Positions 1 through 6,139 of a stretch of DNA of 6,884 bases are shown in pieces. The position numbers and the translations under genes are program-made. Source of the DNA: JBEKEX01 sp050013615 (lineage in GTDB: Bacteria > Chloroflexota > Anaerolineae > Anaerolineales > Anaerolineaceae); the NCBI GenBank assembly GCA_050013615.1, contig JBEKEX010000200.1, positions 1 through 6,884 on the forward strand, read 5' to 3'. Every line of letters starts with the position of its first letter. The stretch's first letter is position 1. The notes under the pieces are model-generated. The model did not search any database and was not told the origin of the DNA. It saw only the letters and a program-made list of their open reading frames with translations.

Positions 1-927
1 GGTGATACCGTGGTGAACGAAGTGCCGCCCAAGGATCGCGACATTGCCATGGTTTTCCAGTCCTATGCCTTGTACCCGCATATGACCGTTTTCGACAACA
101 TGGCCTTTGGCTTGAAGCTGCGGAAAGTACCCAAAGAAGAGATCAAGCGGCGGGTGCAAGTTGCGGCAGAAACACTGGGAATCGAAAGTTTGCTCAAACG
201 CAAACCACGTGAACTCTCCGGCGGCCAACGGCAGCGTGTAGCCGTGGGACGTGCCATAGTTCGAGAACCCAAGGTGTTCTTGTTCGATGAGCCGCTTTCC
301 AACCTGGATGCCAAGCTGCGTGTCCAAACCCGTGCACAGATCAACAAGCTGCATCAGCAGTTGCAGACGACCTTTATTTACGTGACCCATGATCAGACCG
401 AAGCCATGACCATGGCCACCCGCATTGCGGTCATGAATAAAGGTATACTCCAGCAATTAGATACTCCACAAACACTCTATGATCTCCCCAACAATCTTTT
501 CGTTGCGGGTTTTATTGGTTCGCCTGCCATGAACTTCTTCCCTGCACGTTTGCGGAAAGACGGCAGCAACTTGTTCGTCGACGCCGGTGAGATCGTGGTT
601 CAGGTTCCGGACAATAAGAAAGGCACTTTTATGCCGCATGCCGATAAAGAGGTCATTTTCGGCATCCGCCCGGAAGATATTCACAACCCATTGTTTGTGC
701 CTTCCGGTATTCATACGTCCAGCGTGCATGCCAAAGTGGACGTGACCGAACTTATGGGCAATGAGATCTTCCTTTACTTGGTGAGCGGAAAGCATAACTT
801 CGTTGCTCGTGTTGACCCGAGGACCCGCTTCAAGGTTGGTGATGAAGTTGAACTTGCATTCAATATGGACAACTTCCACGTCTTTGATGCGGCTGGGAAC
901 GCTGAAAACCCGACTGCCATTCGGTAA
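1..927 (+). CDS. ABC transporter ATP-binding protein, UgpC/MsmK/MalK type (5' end outside window)
   Basis: ATPase subunit of a sugar-type (CUT1-like) ABC importer; it would sit on the cytoplasmic face and power uptake of a carbohydrate or glycerol-phosphate-type substrate. The frame is open from base 1, and 308 residues are visible. Counting from the first codon: Q-loop Gln20 (VFQ), signature LSGGQ 72-76, Walker B KVFLFDEP 91-98 with Asp96 and Glu97, D-loop SNLDAKLR 100-107, and switch His130 (VTHDQ). After about residue 180 comes the C-terminal regulatory TOBE/OB region, with GIRPEDI at 221-227 and VDVTELMGNE at 247-256. Walker A and roughly 60 N-terminal residues lie upstream; adding them gives about 370 residues, the usual family length. 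GTG codons at 10 and 13 are internal, since homology continues in frame before them. The PPKDRDIAMVFQ stretch is typical of UgpC/MsmK/MalK-like ATPases, which can serve several permeases. No permease or binding protein is in view, so the substrate is undetermined. Confidence 0.95.
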   Translation, partial: GDTVVNEVPPKDRDIAMVFQSYALYPHMTVFDNMAFGLKLRKVPKEEIKRRVQVAAETLGIESLLKRKPRELSGGQRQRVAVGRAIVREPKVFLFDEPLSNLDAKLRVQTRAQINKLHQQLQTTFIYVTHDQTEAMTMATRIAVMNKGILQQLDTPQTLYDLPNNLFVAGFIGSPAMNFFPARLRKDGSNLFVDAGEIVVQVPDNKKGTFMPHADKEVIFGIRPEDIHNPLFVPSGIHTSSVHAKVDVTELMGNEIFLYLVSGKHNFVARVDPRTRFKVGDEVELAFNMDNFHVFDAAGNAENPTAIR

Positions 928-956
928 GTCCGGTTGGTTTTCCAATCTTAAATCTA

Positions 957-991
957 TTTGTAGCGCAAGAATGCATCTCTTGCGCTACAAA
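957..991. repeat. Perfect 14-bp inverted repeat with 7-nt spacer
   Basis: The arms TTTGTAGCGCAAGA (957-970) and TCTTGCGCTACAAA (978-991) are exact reverse complements around the spacer ATGCATC. The repeat lies 29 nt after the stop of the ABC ATPase and ends 19 nt before the gpmA ribosome binding site. It has no T-tract on either side, so it is a poor intrinsic terminator despite its long stem. Other possibilities are a dispersed REP-like palindrome, an RNA-processing or stabilising hairpin for the upstream message, or a regulator-binding site for gpmA. The perfect symmetry is seen directly; the role is unknown. Confidence 0.85.
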
Positions 992-995
992 GTTG

Positions 996-1001
996 TATAA
1001 A
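996..1001 (+). promoter_or_regulatory. Candidate -10 box (TATAAA) for gpmA
   Basis: TATAAA lies between the palindrome and the gpmA ribosome binding site, so transcription would start near 1008 and leave a leader of about 15 nt. No convincing -35 hexamer lies 16-18 nt upstream; that position falls inside the palindrome. Weak support. Confidence 0.3.
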
Positions 1002-1010
1002 ATCAGTTTT

Positions 1011-1016
1011 GGAGGT
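1011..1016 (+). promoter_or_regulatory. Shine-Dalgarno GGAGGT of gpmA
   Basis: A strong GGAGGT ends 6 nt before the ATG at 1023. This fixes the gpmA start there, rather than at the in-frame TTG at 993 or the out-of-frame ATG at 1018. Confidence 0.9.
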
Positions 1017-1022
1017 AATGGG

Positions 1023-1772
1023 ATGTATCAGGTTGTTTTGCTGAGGCATGGTGAAAGCGTTTGGAATAAAGAGAACCTCTACACAGGTTGGACAGATGTC
1101 GATCTGTCCGAAAAGGGCGTCGAAGAGGCTCATCAGGCAGGCAAGTTGATGAAAGAAGCCGGCTTTGTTTTCGATGTTGCCTATACTTCTGTCCTTAAAC
1201 GCGCCATCCGCACGTTGTGGATTGCGCTGGATGAAATGGACCTGATGTGGATCCCGGTGATCAACTCCTGGCGGCTGAACGAGCGGCATTATGGCGCCCT
1301 GCAGGGGCTCAACAAGGCCGAGACGGCAGTGAAATATGGCGAAGAACAGGTTCATCTATGGCGCCGCAGTTATGACGTCCGGCCGCCCGATCTGGAAAAA
1401 AGCGACGAGCGCTATCCAGGCAGAGATCCCCGCTATAAGACGCTGACGGACAAGGAATTGCCATTAGCCGAGTGCCTGAAAGACACGGTGGCGCGGTTTT
1501 TGCCTTACTGGAACGAGACGATCGCTCCGGCCATCAAATCCGGCAAGCGGGTATTGATCACAGCCCATGGTAACAGCCTGCGGTCATTGGTAAAATACCT
1601 GGATAACATTTCGGATGATGAGATTGTAGCCCTCAACATTCCGACCGGCGTACCTCTGGTCTATGAATTGGATGCCAACCTGAAACCCATCCGGCATTAT
1701 TATTTGGGTGATCCGGATGCAGTCAAGAAAGCCATGGAAGCGGTAGCCAATCAAGGGAAAGCAAAAAAATAA
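1023..1772 (+). CDS. gpmA: 2,3-bisphosphoglycerate-dependent phosphoglycerate mutase
   Basis: Cytoplasmic enzyme interconverting 3-phosphoglycerate and 2-phosphoglycerate in glycolysis and gluconeogenesis through a phosphohistidine intermediate. The protein has 249 residues, the full bacterial GpmA length (E. coli about 250). The histidine-phosphatase motif LLRHGES has the phospho-acceptor His9; Arg60 sits in SVLKRAIRT; the acid Glu87 is in LNERHYGALQG (85-95); the second catalytic His182 is in ITAHGNS (179-185). The GpmA-specific insert between the two halves, including RRSYDVRPP (114-122), is intact, which separates it from shorter broad-specificity phosphatases. The start is set by GGAGGT 6 nt upstream. 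The C-terminal tail is basic (KAKK). It probably forms its own transcription unit, with a palindrome and weak -10 box in front and a terminator behind. Nothing in it is anomalous. Confidence 0.97.
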   Translation: MYQVVLLRHGESVWNKENLYTGWTDVDLSEKGVEEAHQAGKLMKEAGFVFDVAYTSVLKRAIRTLWIALDEMDLMWIPVINSWRLNERHYGALQGLNKAETAVKYGEEQVHLWRRSYDVRPPDLEKSDERYPGRDPRYKTLTDKELPLAECLKDTVARFLPYWNETIAPAIKSGKRVLITAHGNSLRSLVKYLDNISDDEIVALNIPTGVPLVYELDANLKPIRHYYLGDPDAVKKAMEAVANQGKAKK

Positions 1773-1785
1773 CCCACTGGTAATG

Positions 1786-1823
1786 AAAAGGCCGGCAGGG
1801 AAAACTCCCGCCGGTCTTTTTTT
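1786..1823 (+). terminator. Intrinsic terminator of gpmA
   Basis: The hairpin pairs CCGGC-A-GGGA (1792-1801, one bulged A) with TCCCGCCGG (1806-1814) around an AAAC loop. It is extended by flanking AAAAGG/TCTTTT pairing and followed by seven T (1817-1823). It starts 13 nt after the gpmA stop. The next gene converges from the other strand and ends at 1846. Read on the minus strand the hairpin is followed only by TTTT, so it may terminate that transcript too, less strongly. Confidence 0.85.
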
Positions 1824-1845
1824 ATTAATGACGTAATGGGCGAAA

Positions 1846-2361
1846 CTACGATAAGTTTTTGGCCATCTTTCTTCCCACGAGAATGAAGATCACTGCACCG
1901 ATGGCCGTCATAACGCCGGTGAAGATGAAAGCGTCAGACCAGAAGCGGAGGGGGAAGAGGCGGATCAACGTATCGGAATAATAGAAAAGCCAGGAATCGC
2001 CCTGGAAAAAGAGGTGATGGAAATCGGTGAAAAGTGCGTCGAAGTTCAGCGCCACTGCCACCAACGCCGCGCCGATCAGTCCCAGCGTTAGCCAGCCGCC
2101 CCAACTTAATCCGCTCCAAATATAGTTTAGCCAGTGACTTCTCCAGGCCCAAATGTAGATTGCGATGCAAGAGATGATCGCCGCAATCCAGGCGGATGAC
2201 ATGGTTTGGATGAGGTTTTTCACGTCTGCCATGTGGCTCAACTCACGTTCGTTATAGAGGGGTGTGTTGGCGTCCAGTTTTTGATCGCCTAGAAATGAAA
2301 TTCCCTGATTATTGATCAGGTAATCGACTGAAATATGCGCCCATTTCAAGCGGTCGGCCAT
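1846..2361 (-). CDS. TIGR01906/DUF1461 family integral membrane protein, apparently 5'-truncated
   Basis: Function unknown. The 171-residue ORF shows family-like blocks, named here from recalled family patterns: DRLKWA..SVDYL near the N-terminus, LYNERELSHMADVK (36-49), and FTDFHHLFFQGDSWLF (111-126). Predicted membrane segments lie at about 57-73, 88-107 and 143-162, and the tail is basic (GRKMAKN). The family usually begins with an additional membrane helix, which is missing here. Conserved-looking residues (PGFPPDTYGFT) continue in frame upstream of this ATG until a TAG at 2397-2395, and no ribosome binding site precedes the ATG. So this is either a decayed gene or a short form. It follows the fused aminopropyltransferase-like gene on the same strand, probably as one transcript. 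It may not make a functional product. Confidence 0.75.
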   Translation of the reverse strand: MADRLKWAHISVDYLINNQGISFLGDQKLDANTPLYNERELSHMADVKNLIQTMSSAWIAAIISCIAIYIWAWRSHWLNYIWSGLSWGGWLTLGLIGAALVAVALNFDALFTDFHHLFFQGDSWLFYYSDTLIRLFPLRFWSDAFIFTGVMTAIGAVIFILVGRKMAKNLS

Positions 2362-2409
2362 GGTGAAGCCGTAGGTGTCGGGCGGGAATCCCGGCTATAA
2401 AGTTTTCAT
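2362..2409 (-). other. Probable remnant 5' end of the DUF1461 gene: ATGA overlap, four codons, TAG, then family residues
   Basis: On the minus strand ATG (2409-2407) overlaps the TGA stop (2408-2406) of the upstream gene. In the same frame as the DUF1461 ORF it reads ATG AAA ACT TTA TAG, that is M-K-T-L-stop. It then continues P-G-F-P-P-D-T-Y-G-F-T directly into the ORF beginning at 2361. I infer that this was the original translationally coupled start, and that the codons for the first membrane helix were lost. The reading is direct; the history is inference. Confidence 0.55.
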
Positions 2410-3965
2410 TGTAGCTTCTCGACCTGGTTGGAAAAGACAAAGTCCAGGATTAGCCGGTTTGTGATCCATTCGATGGGGGCACGGTCATCCGTGTAGACGG
2501 TGCTGGGATTCAAACTGAGTGTTGGCTGACTGTTCTCCAGAGCGACCTGGAGCACTTGCAGTAACAAGGTGTTGACACCTTGTTGATTGGATAGGGCCTC
2601 ATAATTGATGGCCAGGTTTGCCGAATCAGTCGGCTGCACGGTGGCGTATATGATCGAATTGAAGGTGTTGGGGATATCGACGATATATGCCGAGGGGAAG
2701 ACGCTGCGGATGGTGTTATACAGACCGTTGATCAGGCTTCTATCCGTCAGGCTGCGGCCCACGTTGATAGCCATCGTTCCATCCGGGGTGAGATGATCGT
2801 AAACGATTTGAAAAAATTCGCGGGTGGTCAATTGCCAGGGGATATAGGGAGGGCGATAAGCGTCCACGCTGATAATCTGGTATTTGTTGGTGCTATGTTC
2901 CAAGCCAACCCTGCCATCTTGAATGATGACGTTGAGGTTGGGCTCGTTCATGTCGAAATATTTGCGCGCCACATCCACGATCACCGGGTCGATTTCGTAG
3001 CCATCGATGGGGATATTCCCGTAGACTGCCGTGGCCTGGCGCGCCGTGGTGCCGGCGGCAAGACCTACAATGGCGATGCGTTTGACATTCGAGATCGAAT
3101 AAGGAGCGGCATTATAGAATGGGGCAGCGAGGACTTGTTCCCACGGGCCACCATAAAAGAGTTGGTTAGGTTTGTAGATGGAATGGTAGCCTTCGCCCTC
3201 GTTTAATCGCAGCAGCGTGTAGCCATCGGCGTTTTGCACTTGGATGTAGTTGTACGCGGATTCGCCTTCGTAGACGAGGCCGGGGGTCGACTTATCGGTG
3301 CCCATGGTGCCGAAGATAGCCAGCAACACGAGGATGAGTGGCATCCATAGATACAGTAAAACAGCCTTGAGGTTGACGGTGTGCCATAGTCCATAGAAGG
3401 CGACAATGAGGAGCAGGCCGCTGATGACCAGAAAGGTGCGGTAAGTGCCGATCAGCGGGATTAGTACGAGTGTGGGGAGGAACGTGCCGAGGAAAGACCC
3501 CAGGGTGGAGATGGCGTAGATCCTGCCGGAAATTTTGCCGGCCTGCCGGGTATCCTCGATGGCAAGGCGGATGGCAAACGGCGAGGCTGTGCCCAGCAGC
3601 GTGACCGGGATGCTGAACAAAACCATTACGGCCGCAAACGATCCAAAGAGTACCCCCAATTGGTATTGGCTGAAGGCGTCGCTTGCCAGGCGCAGGATGG
3701 GGCGAGAGATGAGAGGAATGAGCCCGACGGTGAAAGCTCCCCATACCAGCACTCTGAAGAACGTGCTGAAGTGTGGGGACCGATCTGCCCACCAGCCGCC
3801 CAGAAAATATCCGACGGTTAAGTAGATCAGGATGAGCCCGATGATGCTGGCCCAAACCAGGTTGCTCGTGCCGAAGAAATTTCCCAGCAGGCGGGAGGCT
3901 GCCATCTCGACAGCCAACGAAGTCAGACCGGAAAAGAAGACAGTGGTGTAGAGGAGTTTACGCAT
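2406..3965 (-). CDS. Fused multi-helix membrane protein / spermidine-synthase-like protein
   Basis: The protein has 519 residues. Residues 1-220 hold about seven hydrophobic segments (about 8-28, 38-58, 70-90, 103-125, 155-172, 177-193, 201-220), resembling the transporter-like half of membrane-bound polyamine-synthase homologues. Residues 230-519 are a class I methyltransferase-fold domain of the aminopropyltransferase type: GESAYNYIQVQ (234-244), RIAIVGLAAGTT (296-307) as the SAM-binding loop, acidic Glu324 in GYEIDP, Asp350 in QDGR, and VDAYRPPYIPWQLTTREFF (367-385) where SpeE enzymes place the catalytic aspartate and substrate loop. The canonical GGGDGG loop is replaced by GLAAGTT, so true spermidine synthesis is uncertain. 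ATG 3965 is chosen over the in-frame TTG at 3971 because a TATAAT box ends 6 nt before the ATG, suggesting a leaderless message. The downstream DUF1461 remnant overlaps its stop by four bases. Confidence 0.88.
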   Translation of the reverse strand: MRKLLYTTVFFSGLTSLAVEMAASRLLGNFFGTSNLVWASIIGLILIYLTVGYFLGGWWADRSPHFSTFFRVLVWGAFTVGLIPLISRPILRLASDAFSQYQLGVLFGSFAAVMVLFSIPVTLLGTASPFAIRLAIEDTRQAGKISGRIYAISTLGSFLGTFLPTLVLIPLIGTYRTFLVISGLLLIVAFYGLWHTVNLKAVLLYLWMPLILVLLAIFGTMGTDKSTPGLVYEGESAYNYIQVQNADGYTLLRLNEGEGYHSIYKPNQLFYGGPWEQVLAAPFYNAAPYSISNVKRIAIVGLAAGTTARQATAVYGNIPIDGYEIDPVIVDVARKYFDMNEPNLNVIIQDGRVGLEHSTNKYQIISVDAYRPPYIPWQLTTREFFQIVYDHLTPDGTMAINVGRSLTDRSLINGLYNTIRSVFPSAYIVDIPNTFNSIIYATVQPTDSANLAINYEALSNQQGVNTLLLQVLQVALENSQPTLSLNPSTVYTDDRAPIEWITNRLILDFVFSNQVEKLQ

Positions 3966-3971
3966 AGGCAA

Positions 3972-3977
3972 ATTATA
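3972..3977 (-). promoter_or_regulatory. -10 box TATAAT, probable leaderless start
   Basis: On the minus strand GATATAAT is followed by TTGCCT and then ATG (3965). A -10 box here would start transcription at or next to the ATG, and there is no Shine-Dalgarno sequence. No clear -35 is visible at 16-18 nt. The same GATATAAT octamer stands 7 nt before the start at 6580. Confidence 0.5.
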
Positions 3978-3990
3978 TCAGCGTCGGCTT

Positions 3991-4017
3991 ATTATACTTG
4001 GACGAAGTCACCTTCAA
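3991..4017 (-). promoter_or_regulatory. Alternative promoter for the membrane-fused aminopropyltransferase-like gene
   Basis: A second minus-strand TATAAT (3996-3991) is preceded by TTGAAG (4017-4012) with a 15-nt spacer, which is shorter than ideal. It would give a leader of about 20 nt. It competes with the box at 3972-3977 as the real promoter. Confidence 0.35.
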
Positions 4018-4031
4018 TTAAGTTGCAGCAG

Positions 4032-4037
4032 TATAAT
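4032..4037 (+). promoter_or_regulatory. -10 box TATAAT of nnr
   Basis: A consensus TATAAT lies 28 nt before the nnr ATG, predicting a transcript start near 4044 and a short leader carrying the GAGG ribosome binding site. No good -35 lies 17 nt upstream. The TTGACA at 4041-4046 matches a -35 box but has no fitting -10 before the gene. Confidence 0.5.
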
Positions 4038-4055
4038 TATTTGACAGTAACTTAT

Positions 4056-4059
4056 GAGG
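4056..4059 (+). promoter_or_regulatory. Shine-Dalgarno GAGG of nnr
   Basis: GAGG ends 6 nt before the ATG at 4066. It supports that start over the in-frame ATG at 4054, which has no ribosome binding site and would add only four residues. Confidence 0.7.
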
Positions 4060-4065
4060 TGTGGA

Positions 4066-5670
4066 ATGAAACTCGTCACCGTGAATGAAATGAAGAAGAT
4101 TGAGAAGCAAGCCAATGAAGGCGGCTTGACTTATGAACAAATGATGATCAATGCCGGTTTGGGGCTGGCCACAACAGTAATCAAAGCGTATGGGCAGCTC
4201 GATAGGATTGCCGTTGGGCTTGTGGGGCCGGGCAACAATGGGGGCGACACGTTGGTCGCTCTCTCGGCGTTGGCGCGACAAGGCTGGCAAGCCTGTGCCT
4301 GGTTGGTAAAGCCTCGGGCAGCCAGCGATACCTTGGTGAAGACCTTGAAACAGGTGGGCGGCACGGTCATTGTGTCCAGTGAAGATCAAGGTCATGCTCA
4401 ATTAACCGGTTGGCTCACGCAGGCTTCGGTTTTATTGGATGGCATTTTGGGAACGGGAGTGAAGCTCCCATTGAAGCCGGAAATTGCAGAAACCTTGAAA
4501 ACCGTGTTGGCCTGCAAATCCAAAGCCCATGTGGTGGCCGTGGATTGCCCGTCCGGCGTGGATTGTGACAGCGGTGAAGCCGCGGCCGAAGCGCTGCCCG
4601 CCGAGCTGACCGTTTGCATGGCCGCAGTCAAGTCCGGTCTGCTGCGATTTCCCGCTTTCGGGCTGGTCGGCAGGTTGGAGGTGGTGGATATCGGTCTCCC
4701 AAAGGAATTGGAGAGTTGGAAGAATATCGCCAGTGAAGTGGCGACCGGCGATCAGGTCAAATCCTATCTACCTAAGCGCGCACCGGATAGCCACAAGGGG
4801 ACGTTTGGAAAAGCCGTGATCTGTGCCGGCTCCATTAATTATTGCGGTGCAGCCTTACTAGCGGGACGAGCGGCCTATCGAGTCGGCACCGGCTTGGTCA
4901 AGATGGCGGTGGCAGGGCCACTGCACCCCATTTTGGCGGGGCATTTGCCTGAGGCCACCTGGATCATCCTGCCCCACGACGGCGGTGTGATCAGTTGGGA
5001 AGCCGCAGAGGTGCTTAAAGCGAACCTGAGTGGCGCTGATGCTTTAATGCTGGGTTCAGGCTGGGGCACCGAGAAAACGACCAGTGAATTCCTGGCAAAA
5101 CTGATTGGCGATGCGCATGATACCAAGTCCCGGACGCTGGGGTTTGTGGCCGACCAATCTCAGGCTGAAGGACACCCGAACCAGCTCCCCCCAATGGTCG
5201 TCGATGCGGACGGCTTAAAATTATTGGCCGGGTTGAAAGAATGGTGGGGCGCGGTGCGCAAGAATTCGATGGTACTGACCCCTCACCCCGGGGAAATGGC
5301 AATCTTGACGGGAAAAAAGATCGAAGAGATCCAGGCCAACCGTATGGAGGCAGCAATCGAATACGCTAAAAAATGGCAGCAGGTGGTGGTGCTGAAAGGG
5401 GCTTTCACCATCATTGCGGAACCGACGGGCAAGACCTGCGTAATTCCGGTGGCTACCTCGGCATTAGCCAAGGCCGGCACGGGAGACGTCCTGGCGGGCA
5501 CTATCACCGGATATCTGGCTCAAGGGCTGGCGCCCTATGAAGCGGCTATTTCGGGCGCGTGGATCCACGCACAGGCGGGATTGGTTGCTGCCCAGCAGGT
5601 GGGCACGGAAGCATCGGTGTTGGCCGGTGATGTGATCGAAGCCATGCCGGCGGTTATCAGTCGTTTATAA
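4066..5670 (+). CDS. nnr: Bifunctional NAD(P)H-hydrate epimerase / ADP-dependent NAD(P)H-hydrate dehydratase
   Basis: Cytoplasmic metabolite-repair enzyme. Its N-terminal half interconverts R- and S-NAD(P)HX; its C-terminal half dehydrates the S form back to NAD(P)H using ADP. The protein has 534 residues, the expected length of the fused bacterial form. YjeF_N epimerase domain (about 1-220): VGPGNNGGD (53-61), DGILGTG (125-131), and AVDCPSGVDCDSG (158-170) with the likely catalytic Asp160. Ribokinase-fold dehydratase domain (about 230-534): SHKGTFGKAVICAGS (242-256), LGSGWG (329-334), VVDADGL (378-384), LTPHPGEM (404-411), VLKGAF (442-447), and KAGTGDVLAG (469-478) with Asp474 in the GTGD anion-hole motif. 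All key blocks are intact. It stands alone: a divergent promoter region lies in front and a perfect hairpin behind. The start is chosen from the GAGG site and the family-typical N-terminus MKLVTVNEM. Confidence 0.97.
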   Translation: MKLVTVNEMKKIEKQANEGGLTYEQMMINAGLGLATTVIKAYGQLDRIAVGLVGPGNNGGDTLVALSALARQGWQACAWLVKPRAASDTLVKTLKQVGGTVIVSSEDQGHAQLTGWLTQASVLLDGILGTGVKLPLKPEIAETLKTVLACKSKAHVVAVDCPSGVDCDSGEAAAEALPAELTVCMAAVKSGLLRFPAFGLVGRLEVVDIGLPKELESWKNIASEVATGDQVKSYLPKRAPDSHKGTFGKAVICAGSINYCGAALLAGRAAYRVGTGLVKMAVAGPLHPILAGHLPEATWIILPHDGGVISWEAAEVLKANLSGADALMLGSGWGTEKTTSEFLAKLIGDAHDTKSRTLGFVADQSQAEGHPNQLPPMVVDADGLKLLAGLKEWWGAVRKNSMVLTPHPGEMAILTGKKIEEIQANRMEAAIEYAKKWQQVVVLKGAFTIIAEPTGKTCVIPVATSALAKAGTGDVLAGTITGYLAQGLAPYEAAISGAWIHAQAGLVAAQQVGTEASVLAGDVIEAMPAVISRL

Positions 5671-5672
5671 CA

Positions 5673-5702
5673 AAAGAGACCGGTTATTGAACCGGTCTCT
5701 TT
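5673..5702. terminator. Bidirectional hairpin terminator between nnr and the ytxH-like gene
   Basis: The perfect 13-bp stem AAAGAGACCGGTT (5673-5685) / AACCGGTCTCTTT (5690-5702) has a 4-nt ATTG loop. It begins 2 nt after the nnr stop and ends 12 nt before the stop of the convergent gene. The arms' own A and T runs provide short T-tracts in both directions (TTT on plus, TTTT on minus), which fits a shared terminator for two convergent genes. Confidence 0.85.
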
Positions 5703-5714
5703 GAACAGTCGAGA

Positions 5715-6083
5715 TTAGCTTGCGGCTTCACTTCCGCCAGTATCAGGCTTTGCAGCTTTGCGGCTTTTTGGTTCTGCCGGTTTGGCTTTTTGCTTTTCCA
5801 ATATAATCTTGCCTTGTTGTTCGACTTCGCTTGCTTTTGCTTCGGCTTGCTTCAAGAGGACCTCGGCCCGTTTCACCGCATCATCCGCGGCAATTTGTGC
5901 TTGAGTAAGAGAATCCTCGACTGAATCGGAGGCCATGTCGTAAAGTTCGATTGCTTTGTCTTTGATGAGCGTTCGAGTCTGTTCACCTGTTTGCGGGGCA
6001 AAGAGGAGTGAAACGAGCGCACCAGTCAGACCACCAACAAAAAACCCCACCAGGAATGTACCAAAATCATCGTGGTCAGCCAT
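5715..6083 (-). CDS. YtxH domain-containing protein
   Basis: Small protein of 122 residues, anchored by one N-terminal membrane helix (about 9-29) with a glycine-rich face (GFFVGGLTGALV). This is followed by the YtxH hallmark LLFAPQTGEQTR (26-37). Residues about 36-97 form a long charged, alanine-rich amphipathic helix, likely a coiled coil. The tail (98-116) is lysine- and proline-rich. The best-known relative, Bacillus subtilis YtxH, is a general-stress protein of unclear biochemical role; no enzyme activity is expected. AGGAG (6096-6092) sits 8 nt before the ATG. The gene follows the DUF948-like gene by 56 nt and likely shares its transcript, so the two may act together at the inner membrane. 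It ends just before the shared hairpin. Confidence 0.9.
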   Translation of the reverse strand: MADHDDFGTFLVGFFVGGLTGALVSLLFAPQTGEQTRTLIKDKAIELYDMASDSVEDSLTQAQIAADDAVKRAEVLLKQAEAKASEVEQQGKIILEKQKAKPAEPKSRKAAKPDTGGSEAAS

Positions 6084-6091
6084 AAGTCAAG

Positions 6092-6096
6092 CTCCT
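6092..6096 (-). promoter_or_regulatory. Shine-Dalgarno AGGAG of the ytxH-like gene
   Basis: On the minus strand AGGAG lies 8 nt before the ATG at 6083. It gives the second gene of the pair its own strong initiation site, while the first gene has none. Confidence 0.75.
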
Positions 6097-6139
6097 TTCT
6101 GGATAATCGAGTATTTTAGGTTTGGACTTGGACGCCTGA

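Noticed and set aside
457..945. Long open frame on the minus strand under the ABC ATPase
   Set aside because: It lies opposite a strongly conserved ATPase/TOBE coding frame, has no ribosome binding site, and its translation shows no recognisable motif. It is a shadow frame.
993..1022. Ten-codon N-terminal extension of gpmA from the TTG at 993
   Set aside because: It would translate through the GGAGGT ribosome binding site, and the family starts directly at the strand leading to RHGES, matching ATG 1023.
2793..3206. 137-codon plus-strand frame opposite the aminopropyltransferase-like domain
   Set aside because: The minus strand carries the conserved SAM-binding and VDAYRPPYIPW blocks over this same stretch. 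The plus frame is a mirror of that coding bias.
3292..3855. 187-codon minus-strand frame inside the membrane half of the fused gene
   Set aside because: It is in a shifted frame of the seven-helix domain, rich in His, Arg and Pro, with no hydrophobic segments. It is not a plausible protein.
4041..4046. TTGACA, a perfect -35 match in front of nnr
   Set aside because: The position 17 nt downstream is GAATGA at the start codon, not a -10 box. The nearby TATAAT at 4032 is upstream of it, so the two cannot form one promoter.
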